The translations under genes and the position numbers were made by a program. Shown in pieces: positions 17,275-24,810 of a stretch of DNA of 28,053 bases. The stretch covers positions 49,259 through 77,311 of the forward strand of contig DFXK01000003.1 in the NCBI GenBank assembly GCA_002383165.1. The letters run 5' to 3'. Origin of the DNA: Flavobacteriales bacterium UBA4110 (lineage in GTDB: Bacteria; Bacteroidota; Bacteroidia; Flavobacteriales; Weeksellaceae). Position 1 is the stretch's first letter. Every line of letters starts with the position of its first letter. The notes beneath the pieces were generated by a model that worked only from the letters and a program-made list of their open reading frames with translations, searched no databases and was not told the origin of the DNA.

Positions 17275-17384
17275 AAAAAAATGAGGGTGCTTGTAAACCC
17301 GTAGGGTGAGGTTTTGAACACTCACCAAATACTGGAAACTAATTACATTTTCCGGCGTATACAACGGCGTGGGTTTCTTTTTTT
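17275..17384 (+). ncRNA. Candidate guide RNA of the dCas12f-sigma system
   Basis: Directly after the dCas12f stop, GGGT (17285-17288) can pair with ACCC (17297-17300). A strong hairpin then pairs GGTGAGGTT (17305-17313) with AAC-A-CTCACC (17317-17326) around TTG. The segment ends in ACTGGAAAC (17331-17339), similar to the end of a Cas12 repeat. In Cas12f and TnpB RNAs the guide follows the scaffold, so the guide could be TAATTACATTTTCCGGCGTA (17340-17359). A T run at 17378-17384 after GGGTTT could end the transcript. Both boundaries are guesses, the scaffold may start inside the dCas12f gene, and GGAAA/TTTCC across the supposed junction could form an alternative hairpin. Confidence 0.5.
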
Positions 17385-17588
17385 GTTTTCAAAAATGGAG
17401 AAAGCATAATCAAAAAAGCAAAGTATTGCAAATAGGAGAACCCTATACAATAAAAGTTATCATCAATGAATCTAGCGAGATTGATTGCTTCCCTGCTTCC
17501 TTGAATTATTGCTTTCTTTAAATCTTGACTTCTTGCTTTCTTGATTGCTATCAATCAAAAGAGATTACTCTGCAATACATTGATGTTA
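17385..17588. other. Low-complexity gap after the guide-RNA candidate
   Basis: No convincing gene is seen. From 17479 to 17558 the sequence is built of degenerate TTGCTT-CTT-GATT units and contains a perfect palindrome TTGATTG-CTAT-CAATCAA at 17541-17558. Such runs are common near mobilization genes in Bacteroidota elements, and on the minus strand they give a Lys/Ala/Gln-rich peptide. A 71-codon minus-strand frame (17339-17554) covers it but overlaps the guide-RNA candidate and looks incidental. Confidence 0.4.
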
Positions 17589-18749
17589 TCAGAGTCTTTT
17601 TCTCTTTCTTTTGTTTTGAATTGGAATATCCTCAGCCTCATAATTTGCATTTTTATCACCGAATTGTAACAGAGAGAAAAGCTGAGTGACCGTCTCATGG
17701 TCTTTAAAAATTTCATTGAAGGCAGCAAAAGGAATGCTGTTTTCCTGAGAAATTTTTTGTGCTATTTTTTCCATTTCCGTTATAAGCTTTTGCCTATCTG
17801 TTCTGTCAAGGTGTGGACTTCTAAATCTTGCAAATCTGATCTCCTTCTGTAGACTATTAATTACAGAATCCAGATATTTTTTCTTTTCAGAAGCAAATAC
17901 GGTTGGGCTGGATAATAGCACAGAGTTTTTGGTTTTGAAAAGATGAACATGCTTTTTTAAATCATCAACCTTTGTACTGAGTTCAGTAATTTGTTTTGAC
18001 TTGGAATCTAACTCAGTTTTATTTTTAAGAATTATGCTTTTGTAAGTTCGAAATGCTTCTTCATAATTCTCGATGGTCTTGTCGGTCTTAATTTTTTTAA
18101 AACCTAGAAAATCACTCTCCTTTACAACTAAATCCTCTGATTTTTTAGAACTCATCTCAGATTTCATTGTATCATACTTTTCTTCCAAAACTTTAAGATC
18201 TTCTTCTTTTTGCTGAATTTTAAATTCAATAGCCTCTAATCTTCCTTTCGATCCAGAAATTCCTCTTTCCATATTCAGGCATTCAGCTGTCAGATCCTGC
18301 ATTTTTGAATAATGGTAAGATTGATGTTTAAGTGTTTTACCAGTTTCAAAATCTTGCCAGTCAGCCACAAGATGAGCGTGATAATTTGGCTTCCATTCTT
18401 TCGTGTCTTTATCAGTATGACCTTCGTCTTTATGAATAGCAATTTGAAAAACACGAATTTTCAATTCTTCTTCCAGTCTCTTCGCCAAGTTTTGAAGTTC
18501 CAACATGTTTGTGTCTTCTTTAATAACAACTACAGCTTCCCGAACTGGCATTGCATTCTTCTGCAATTTCCTTCCGGACTTTTCTTTACAGTATGCTTCG
18601 ATTTGTTGGATTCGGTCTGCTATTTTCTGCTCCATCCAATATTCATTTTTTGATGTTAGATCTTTACGGATATAGTCGAAAGTTTTCTTTCTGAAATTAT
18701 GAGTTTCAGAATCCGATTTGACAGCTTTAAAGTTAATTGAAGTCTTCAT
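17589..18749 (-). CDS. MobV-type relaxase
   Basis: A 386-aa mobilization protein of the Mob/Pre (MobV) type. The conserved region includes AIHKDEGHTD near 104-113 and the metal-binding PNYHAHLVADW with H124 and H126. An N-terminal strand REAVVVIKED (70-79) fits the fold. Residues 170-270 form a long coiled coil (QQKEEDLKVLEEKYDTMKSE, then the KSKQITEL region). The family nicks one DNA strand at oriT and leads it into a recipient cell with the help of another element's conjugation machinery. Its likely oriT is the structured 280-bp region just upstream (18750-19029). The C-terminal end is strongly basic (KRKRKRL). No second mobilization protein is visible. Confidence 0.88.
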   Translation of the reverse strand: MKTSINFKAVKSDSETHNFRKKTFDYIRKDLTSKNEYWMEQKIADRIQQIEAYCKEKSGRKLQKNAMPVREAVVVIKEDTNMLELQNLAKRLEEELKIRVFQIAIHKDEGHTDKDTKEWKPNYHAHLVADWQDFETGKTLKHQSYHYSKMQDLTAECLNMERGISGSKGRLEAIEFKIQQKEEDLKVLEEKYDTMKSEMSSKKSEDLVVKESDFLGFKKIKTDKTIENYEEAFRTYKSIILKNKTELDSKSKQITELSTKVDDLKKHVHLFKTKNSVLLSSPTVFASEKKKYLDSVINSLQKEIRFARFRSPHLDRTDRQKLITEMEKIAQKISQENSIPFAAFNEIFKDHETVTQLFSLLQFGDKNANYEAEDIPIQNKRKRKRL

Positions 18750-18827
18750 TATTTTTCATCTTTAAAAGTTTATCAAAGATTTCTTTGATTAAAGTTGTTG
18801 TAAGAATATTATGCAGCATTCCAATTT

Positions 18828-18918
18828 ACCTGTGCATATTTTACGCACCTTTGATAATAGACCTGTGTGCTTTTTACACAGGTTATTATCATTCAACCTT
18901 AGTCTATTTTACTCAGGT
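18828..18918. repeat. Three degenerate iterons with an extended hairpin upstream of the relaxase
   Basis: Three ACCT-(about 7-9 nt)-TTTTAC units start at 18828, 18861 and 18896, a period of 33-35 bp. The middle unit is a hairpin: GATAATA-G-ACCTGTGT (18853-18868) pairs with ACACAGGT-TATTATC (18876-18890) over a 7-nt loop with one bulged G. It lies 79 bp upstream of the relaxase start, a natural place for oriT or for binding sites of the relaxase. Confidence 0.6.
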
Positions 18919-18931
18919 TAGAAGCCTCGCA

Positions 18932-18986
18932 GAGCGTATTTGAAACTTTGTTGGGAGGCACGACCTTCAAAGTTGCGAATGCGCTC
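18932..18986. other. 19-bp imperfect hairpin of higher GC (oriT or structured RNA candidate)
   Basis: The segment 18932-18950 (starts GAGCGTATTT) pairs with 18968-18986 (ends GAATGCGCTC) over a 17-nt loop. In RNA this is 16 Watson-Crick pairs, two G-U pairs and one mismatch. CGCA before it and TGCG after it (18994-18997) can add an outer stem. The G-U pattern favours selection at RNA level on the plus strand, but its position between relaxase and primase also suits an oriT. Confidence 0.55.
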
Positions 18987-19029
18987 CTAACTTCTGCGGG
19001 TAGTTGGTAAAAACATACAATGCGCATGA

Positions 19030-20013
19030 TCAAAGTTTCCTTTTAAGACTAGTTGTTTTTTTGATTTCAAGCTCTTGGTTTCTAACGATTAGTTTGTCAG
19101 AATCCTTAAGTTGTTCAGTTGTTTTTTCTGATTTTTTAGCTTTATCATTTTTTATTCGATGTATCAAAAATTCGTTGAGATCTTTATGGTTGGAATAACT
19201 TCCAGAATGATCTTTTGCTTCCGGAAAAAATTTTAAGATATGAGATTTGCATTTTATCCCGGCAGTATCGTTGTCCAGAAAAAGATTGACATTAGGATAG
19301 TTTCTGAGATGTTCTATAGATTTATTTAAAAGAGCAATAGAGTTCATTACGAGAATATCTCCGGTAAAAGATTTCTTCATTTCAATAAAAGACAAGGCAT
19401 CCATAAATCCTTCAAAAACTGATGCACTTTTGATATTTTTAAATTCAACACTTGATTTATCGTGTAAACCACAATTGAGATTAATTATTGAAATATCCTT
19501 TTTCAACAATGACCCTTTATAAAAAGAATTACGAAGCTCAAAGCCTCCGGATAAATTTTCAAAGCCAATGGCGTAGAGTTTCTTTTCTCCAACTGTAAAT
19601 CGAACCTCCTTTATGTAATCATAGATTTTAGGACTTAATCCACGTTCCTGCAAATATCTTTTAAGGTTTGGATTCTGTATTTTCAGTATTTCATCAATTC
19701 TGTAATTTGGTTCTGCCTTTTTGATCTGTGGTTGCTGATGAAAAGAAGAAAAATTTTGTTTTTGCGCCCAGTCCAAAACTTCATTGACCGAAGTGTTCAA
19801 ATATCTTTTCATAAAGTCGGTATTGTTCCCCCCTAAACCCTCTGAGTAAAGATACCAGGCATTAATTCTTTTATCCACTTTGAAAGATGCTTGGGATTCG
19901 GTGGCAAAGGGGTTGAGATACCAAGCTTCTTTTTCATTTTGTTTCGTTGGAAGGTGTCCGAGAGAAAGGAGGACTTCTTCCAACGATATGCTGTTGAATT
20001 GTTTGCAGTTCAT
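19030..20013 (-). CDS. TOPRIM primase-like protein
   Basis: A 327-aa protein of the TOPRIM primase type common in Bacteroidota mobile elements. The N-terminus (about 1-85, with WYLNPFATESQASFKVDK) corresponds to the CHC2-like domain but lacks the zinc ligands. The TOPRIM core has the acidic residue in VFEGFMDALSF (E201) and the DxD motif in LFLDNDTAG (about 247-249). The C-terminal 60 residues are Lys-rich. It would make primers or assist rolling-circle or conjugative replication of the excised or transferred element. It pairs with the primase-helicase gene upstream, across an iteron-rich gap. Confidence 0.87.
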   Translation of the reverse strand: MNCKQFNSISLEEVLLSLGHLPTKQNEKEAWYLNPFATESQASFKVDKRINAWYLYSEGLGGNNTDFMKRYLNTSVNEVLDWAQKQNFSSFHQQPQIKKAEPNYRIDEILKIQNPNLKRYLQERGLSPKIYDYIKEVRFTVGEKKLYAIGFENLSGGFELRNSFYKGSLLKKDISIINLNCGLHDKSSVEFKNIKSASVFEGFMDALSFIEMKKSFTGDILVMNSIALLNKSIEHLRNYPNVNLFLDNDTAGIKCKSHILKFFPEAKDHSGSYSNHKDLNEFLIHRIKNDKAKKSEKTTEQLKDSDKLIVRNQELEIKKTTSLKRKL

Positions 20014-20096
20014 ATTTGTAATTTTTAATGTTTTTTTTCAGTAAATAGTAGGGGTCCTGTCAGTTCAGGCGGACGAGTTTAGTATTGAATAATTTT

Positions 20097-20247
20097 TGAT
20101 GAATTGATGAGAAAGCCATATAAAAAATTGAATTACAACACATTAAACACTCATCAAAGTCTCATCATTTCATCAAAGTGAAAATATTCTTCTCATCATC
20201 CTCTCATCAAAAATCAAGGTTTAAAGTTTGATGAGGCTATTGATGAG
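20097..20247. repeat. CTCATCA iteron cluster (candidate replication origin or operator)
   Basis: CTCATCA occurs on the plus strand at 20150, 20161, 20192 and 20203, giving two pairs each exactly 11 bp apart, with a partial copy at 20170. TGATGAG, its complement, occurs at 20105, 20229 and 20241, with a partial copy TGATGA at 20097. The cluster fills the 266-bp gap between the two replication genes. Helical phasing suggests protein binding, as in iteron origins of plasmids. Confidence 0.65.
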
Positions 20248-20279
20248 ATGTAACTAATTGATTTTATTTTCATTATCAA

Positions 20280-21518
20280 TTAGTTCATCATTTCATCATA
20301 TTTTTGAAGAATAAAATTTCTTTCTATTGTAAAATATCGTCCTGTTTTGTTCTGTTGGAAAAAACTTAACCCATAATCGAGGTCGTATTTGACATAGGAC
20401 AAAGAATTACTTTGGGGTTCGAGTTTCCAGTTTTCTTTCAGTATTTTCCGGACATCATTGACTGTCCAGTATTGTTTGCTAAACATCTTACCAAGCATAT
20501 TGAAAATATCCTGAGGAATACAAAGGATTTTACTGTCTTCGGTACTTTCGAAAAACTCATATAAAAGTTCGATGATTTTAGATTCCAGTTTGTTATTATT
20601 TTTCCAAACCAGTTTCTGAAGAGCTTTTGTTCTGATCTGTGATTCTGTGAACCACATCCTTGTCTCCTTACGACTGTGGAAAGTTCTTTGAATTAAGTAT
20701 CGAAGAAAGTAAGGAATCTCTTTGTTGAGGTTTTTTAGAAATTCGGTGTTCTCGCTTTTGATTGATTTTACTTTGATAATCCAAAATCTGATCTCATTTT
20801 CATCAATCTGAATAAAGTTATCTTCATTATTGGAACAGAGAATAAATTTGCCAAAGAATTCAACTTCTTCACGGTCTTTACCCTTTGCCTCCTTTTTGTC
20901 TTTGTCAGTTGTAGAAAGATATTTTAAGCGTTCCGTGATTTCCTTTTTGTCAAAGAATACTTCATCAATTGCAACTATAAGCATCGATGTCCAATCTGAA
21001 TTGAACTGACTGCTGAATGAGTCTCCTTTGATGTAGGTCATATTTAATCCAAAGATGGATTTTAGCCATTTGATGAAAGTGGATTTTCCGGTAGATCTTT
21101 CTTTACTTACCAAGCAAAGAATGGGAAGTATCTGGGTTGGATATTCAAGCAATATCTTTATGTAATCTAAACCTAACTCCAATTGCTCTCCGAAAATATG
21201 CTTCATAAATTTGAGGGAGAATGGAATTTTGTTTTCTAAAGCTTCAGTACTTATACTTTCATTGATCGGTTGATAAGGAATCTCATTGTACATATTGTAA
21301 AATCCGTCTATGATCTGCTTATATTCCAGATGAGAAGGAATACAGCAGAAGCCATCGTACTTTGAAACTTTTGAAACGTAAATTTTTCCGTGATCGCTAA
21401 TAATTGTTTCACGGTTCCATCGTACCAAAATTGAAATTTTGTCTCCTGAGATCAATGGTTTCTCGATAGTCTTATAATAGGTTGTGCCTACTCTGAGGTA
21501 TGGAATTTTTTCGCTCAT
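20280..21518 (-). CDS. Primase-helicase (D5/SF3-like) replication ATPase
   Basis: A 412-aa protein with a virus/plasmid-type primase-helicase ATPase core: Walker A KERSTGKST at about 139-147, Walker B MLIVAIDEV at about 179-187, and a sensor-like FGKFILCSNNED segment at about 222-233. The C-terminal 110 residues resemble a winged-helix DNA-binding part (phrase WTVNDVRKILKENW). The family unwinds DNA at the origin of satellites and mobilizable elements. It lies upstream of the TOPRIM gene, and its stop is next to the CTCATCA iteron cluster, the likely binding region of this or the partner protein. It is very rich in Lys, Glu and Ile, as are its neighbours. Confidence 0.86.
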   Translation of the reverse strand: MSEKIPYLRVGTTYYKTIEKPLISGDKISILVRWNRETIISDHGKIYVSKVSKYDGFCCIPSHLEYKQIIDGFYNMYNEIPYQPINESISTEALENKIPFSLKFMKHIFGEQLELGLDYIKILLEYPTQILPILCLVSKERSTGKSTFIKWLKSIFGLNMTYIKGDSFSSQFNSDWTSMLIVAIDEVFFDKKEITERLKYLSTTDKDKKEAKGKDREEVEFFGKFILCSNNEDNFIQIDENEIRFWIIKVKSIKSENTEFLKNLNKEIPYFLRYLIQRTFHSRKETRMWFTESQIRTKALQKLVWKNNNKLESKIIELLYEFFESTEDSKILCIPQDIFNMLGKMFSKQYWTVNDVRKILKENWKLEPQSNSLSYVKYDLDYGLSFFQQNKTGRYFTIERNFILQKYDEMMN

Positions 21519-21590
21519 ATTTTAAAGGTTTGGTTCCGTACATGAAATGCGGAAGGGTGAATTAGATTATTTGATAAATAAAATCTTTAT

Positions 21591-21869
21591 CTATCTCCTA
21601 TACTTAAGCGATTTGACCTCGTTTAAAGCATCCATCAGATCAAAGTGATTGACTCTGTAGAATCTTCCTATTTGTTCTGCTTTAATGTTGCCTTTTAAAA
21701 TGTGTGAGCGTACGGTCTGGTAATCCAGTTTAAGAATTTCTGAACACTCTTTTATAGAGTATAGTTTCTTTTTCAACTCGATTTCAGGTTCTTTTTTGAG
21801 AGAATAGAGTAAGTCTTTTACTTCCCCTAATTCGTCGAGAATGGTTTGGAATGGATTTGTTGTCTGCAT
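21591..21869 (-). CDS. Excisionase/MerR-like HTH protein
   Basis: A 92-aa protein with a winged helix-turn-helix of the excisionase type in its second half: LYSIKECSEILKLDYQTVRSHI, then GNIKAEQIGRFYRVNHFDLM. The first 40 residues form a helix. Proteins of this class act as recombination directionality factors or as activators of transfer and replication genes in Bacteroidota integrative elements. It is first in the leftward replication-mobilization block, 72 bp upstream of the primase-helicase gene. Confidence 0.88.
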   Translation of the reverse strand: MQTTNPFQTILDELGEVKDLLYSLKKEPEIELKKKLYSIKECSEILKLDYQTVRSHILKGNIKAEQIGRFYRVNHFDLMDALNEVKSLKYRR

Positions 21870-22041
21870 AATCTGTAATATTTATTTGCAGACAAAATTG
21901 TATGATTGGAATAACTAATGATGCAATTCTACTAAATTGCGTAAAGTTTGAGTTTTGTTAATGAGCAATACAAATAAAGATGCTTTTAAGATTACCCAAC
22001 CACTATACGGTGGAGAACATCAACAAAGAGGAAAACAATAG

Positions 22042-22085
22042 TAAGTAAACCAGCTAGCATTAAAGAAACTACACTGGTTTACTTA
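22042..22085 (-). terminator. 12-bp hairpin, probable terminator of the exported-protein genes
   Basis: TAAGTAAACCAG (22042-22053) pairs perfectly with CTGGTTTACTTA (22074-22085) over a 20-nt loop. It lies 26 bp beyond the stop of the barrel-like gene, in its direction of transcription; the following minus-strand sequence is only moderately T-rich. Confidence 0.5.
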
Positions 22086-22110
22086 TCATCGTTATTTACT
22101 ATGAAACCTT

Positions 22111-22662
22111 TTAGAAATCATATCCTATTTTAAAACTTAAATCTAAAACAGCTCCTGAAGTGTTATAATAATTTGCAAATGTTGCCCCATAACCTATTCC
22201 AGCTTTAAATTCGTAGTTAAAATTATTTGAAAAGTTTCTTCTAAACCCATAAGTTGGTATAAAATTAATCTGATTTGCCAGACTTAAATTTTTCGTATTA
22301 GAAATGACAAACCAATCAGGAATATATCTTACTTGCAAACCGAAGTAATTAGCTGAATTATTTTTTGTGTTTTTGCCATTTTCGGAACGTTTAGAAATAT
22401 TGTAGTAATATTTAGGTTCAATTGTCAATGCAGGATAAAATGCAAAGCCAGTTTTAGCATAGAGATCACCACCCCAGATTGCCGGAAATAAACTTAACTC
22501 TGCTCTTAAAGTGGTTTTATCAAATATTTTGATTTCGTTATAAAGGTCAACACCGAAAAGACCGACCTGGATTCCTGTAATATTTTTTTCAACATTTGAG
22601 TTTTGTGCTTTTCCTAATAATGGTGATAAGGCTAACGCGATTAGATAAAATTGTTTTTTCAT
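22111..22662 (-). CDS. Exported beta-barrel-like protein
   Basis: A 183-aa protein with a clear signal peptide (MKKQFYLIALALSPLLGKAQ, cut after AQ is likely). The mature part has alternating hydrophobic and aromatic strands and ends in LSFKIGYDF, a C-terminal Phe typical of outer-membrane barrels. At this size it would form an 8-strand barrel. I recognise no specific family. It follows the exported HExxH protein by 20 bp and is probably co-transcribed with it. Confidence 0.75.
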   Translation of the reverse strand: MKKQFYLIALALSPLLGKAQNSNVEKNITGIQVGLFGVDLYNEIKIFDKTTLRAELSLFPAIWGGDLYAKTGFAFYPALTIEPKYYYNISKRSENGKNTKNNSANYFGLQVRYIPDWFVISNTKNLSLANQINFIPTYGFRRNFSNNFNYEFKAGIGYGATFANYYNTSGAVLDLSFKIGYDF

Positions 22663-22682
22663 AGTTATTTATAATTATATTT

Positions 22683-23978
22683 TTAATTTACTGTTTCAAA
22701 CTCAAATAAAAAAGGTTTGATAGGAATTCCTTCTTTATTTCTGAAGCCATTCTCACCAACAATGTAAACTTGATATTTTTTATTGGGTTCAATTTCCACC
22801 TCTAGAGTTAACGTTTTATCATTGTTACTCCAACCAATTTGTTTTTTAAATTTGTAGATAGCATTTTCGCCTAATGGACCATATTCAAATCTTCGTCTAT
22901 TTGTATCCATTGGTTCGGAGAAATTGATAGCAAACTGTACAATTCCAAATTTAAAACTATTGCTTCCATTCTTAATAATAGAGGTTGATAAAACACTTGG
23001 ACGCGACTTCTCAAACTGCGCCTTATAAAAATTTAAAGGTTTCTCAAAATATCCTGCTTTATCGACAAATTTAATTAAATCATCTTCATTATTGTAGTTC
23101 AACTCGATCATTTCTTTAACAGCATTTCCTTTTTCAACAGATTTTTCATAGTACTTTTTGCAAATTGCATATCCTACAAAATAACCAAGATCGCGCATTC
23201 CAAATGAATTTTTGTTATCATTCATTATCCAGTTATAAATATTTGATGAAAACATTTCCTTAATGTACTCGTCCTTTATTCTATTTTCGTTTTTATAGCC
23301 GAATTTAATTTGAGGATTGGGTGATTTTTTATTTAAAGCAATTTCAGACAAATATTCTGCGACACCTTCCATAATCGTTTGAGATAGTAGTGTATTTCCT
23401 ATCGTCTCCTTTTGTTGGGTATGAATATATTCGTGGATATTTAAAAACACGACATCATTTATAGGATTTGTCTTAAAGTAAGGTGACAAATTAGGATACT
23501 TTTTATCAATTTCATCTGTTATTACGGATGCATCAGCCAAAGCAACTTCACTACCGATTAGGAGCAAACCTTTATTTGTCGTTCCACCAGTTCTTAGAAT
23601 TCCTATTTCAAAGTATGTATTCACAGGCTTCAACTCTGGATAGATTCTTTTTAACTTATCAATAGCTCTTTGGAATTGTTTTGAAAAATGATTGGATTTT
23701 AAAGTATTTGTTCTGACAGAATTCCAGAATTTGGGATAATTATTAATAGCATAAACATATTCTTTAGCGGAATAATTCCTCGCTTCCATAATTGCAGAAA
23801 GCCCGGGCGTACCTTGGGAAATATATTCCTTTTTGATTATTTCAAGTTGTTTTAAGGAATCATTTTCCAATAGAATTTTATCATAAGCCTTCCAAAACCG
23901 GTAAACATCATCATTAATAATTTGTTGACTAAACGTAGATATAGGAATTACAATAAGAAGTAATTTTAAAACATTCAT
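22683..23978 (-). CDS. Exported HExxH metallopeptidase-like protein
   Basis: A 431-aa protein with an N-terminal signal peptide (MNVLKLLLIVIPISTFSQQ). The zinc motif HEYIH is at 182-186, and an EGVAEYLSE segment about 20 residues later (E204/E208) supplies the third ligand of gluzincin-type peptidases of the DUF2268-like kind. The last 110 residues look like an Ig-like domain (FAINFSEPMDTNRRRF through KYQVYIVGENGFR). It should act in the periplasm or outside the cell. It is accessory cargo rather than part of the transfer machinery; a role in competition or protein turnover is only a guess. Confidence 0.8.
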   Translation of the reverse strand: MNVLKLLLIVIPISTFSQQIINDDVYRFWKAYDKILLENDSLKQLEIIKKEYISQGTPGLSAIMEARNYSAKEYVYAINNYPKFWNSVRTNTLKSNHFSKQFQRAIDKLKRIYPELKPVNTYFEIGILRTGGTTNKGLLLIGSEVALADASVITDEIDKKYPNLSPYFKTNPINDVVFLNIHEYIHTQQKETIGNTLLSQTIMEGVAEYLSEIALNKKSPNPQIKFGYKNENRIKDEYIKEMFSSNIYNWIMNDNKNSFGMRDLGYFVGYAICKKYYEKSVEKGNAVKEMIELNYNNEDDLIKFVDKAGYFEKPLNFYKAQFEKSRPSVLSTSIIKNGSNSFKFGIVQFAINFSEPMDTNRRRFEYGPLGENAIYKFKKQIGWSNNDKTLTLEVEIEPNKKYQVYIVGENGFRNKEGIPIKPFLFEFETVN

Positions 23979-24066
23979 AGTCTTTTTTCAACATAGACAA
24001 TTGAACCTACTAATATGTTACATTAACCAATAAAAATACTCAAATATATTTCTAGAAAAAAAGATC

Positions 24067-24795
24067 CTATCCTAATAATATCTTTGATAGTTCTAGATAA
24101 ATCTCCTCCTCAAAATCATTAGGTTTTACAGTTAATGCCCTTGAAAATGTTCCTTTGTCAAAATTGGTATTATATTCATTTTCCATAGCCTCAATTATTG
24201 TTGTATCTTGAAAATCTGGGTTAATGATATGATTATCCTTTAGGAATCGATGTATTCTGATGAATGAAGATTTTTGATCTACGAGCAGATTATGATTCTC
24301 ATCGATAAATTTTTTGTCTTTTAAAAAAGTAAGGAAAATTTTTGAAGTGTTATTACCAATCATAATATCTGTTAAGCGAATTTCTCTATTTGTTTTGTGT
24401 TTTAAGGCAAAATATAGAAAAAGTGTAGTTTCGGCACCATTTAAAAAATTGCCCTGCAATTTCATCAGATTACTTGAACTTAACAGGCTGTTTGATTCTT
24501 TTTTATACTGATCCAAACAGTATTGGATTTTTTCTTCAAAATTGTGATTTCTTGATTCATCAATATCTTTGAAATGAAAACTGAAGAAATTGTCTAACTT
24601 TTCATATCTAATCAAAAATTCATTTCTCAACTTTTCATCGAGAACGATTTTAGAGGATTTTTGTTGAGCTTTTTCAATTCTACTTCGCAAACGTTCGGGA
24701 ATTTTCGGCCTTCTAATCCAGAAATAAATCATCATTGGATAGCCTACAAATTCTTCCCAAAAATTCCAACGTCCGTAAAGTTTTTTTTGATCCAT
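24067..24795 (-). CDS. Unknown protein next to the integrase
   Basis: A 242-aa protein I do not recognise. It begins with an aromatic segment (YGRWNFWEEFVGYPMMIYFW), possibly membrane-associated but short, followed by a helical charged region. Its start is 15 bp after the integrase stop, so the two are probably co-transcribed. It has no visible enzyme motif. A role in excision or integration is possible from position only. Confidence 0.7.
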   Translation of the reverse strand: MDQKKLYGRWNFWEEFVGYPMMIYFWIRRPKIPERLRSRIEKAQQKSSKIVLDEKLRNEFLIRYEKLDNFFSFHFKDIDESRNHNFEEKIQYCLDQYKKESNSLLSSSNLMKLQGNFLNGAETTLFLYFALKHKTNREIRLTDIMIGNNTSKIFLTFLKDKKFIDENHNLLVDQKSSFIRIHRFLKDNHIINPDFQDTTIIEAMENEYNTNFDKGTFSRALTVKPNDFEEEIYLELSKILLG

Positions 24796-24810
24796 AATGT
24801 AAAGTGGTGA

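Noticed and set aside
17339..17554. A 71-codon minus-strand frame with a Lys/Ala/Gln-rich start
   Set aside because: It is encoded by low-complexity TTGCTT/CTT repeats, overlaps the guide-RNA candidate, and has no recognisable domain or start signal; kept only as part of the gap description.
17275..17588. A CRISPR array downstream of the Cas12f-like gene
   Set aside because: The repeat-like end ACTGGAAAC occurs once; no second copy or regular spacing was found, and no Cas1/Cas2 gene is present.
17273..24795. A complete conjugation (type IV secretion) gene set
   Set aside because: Only a relaxase and replication genes are found; no coupling protein, VirB4-like ATPase or Tra membrane proteins are present.
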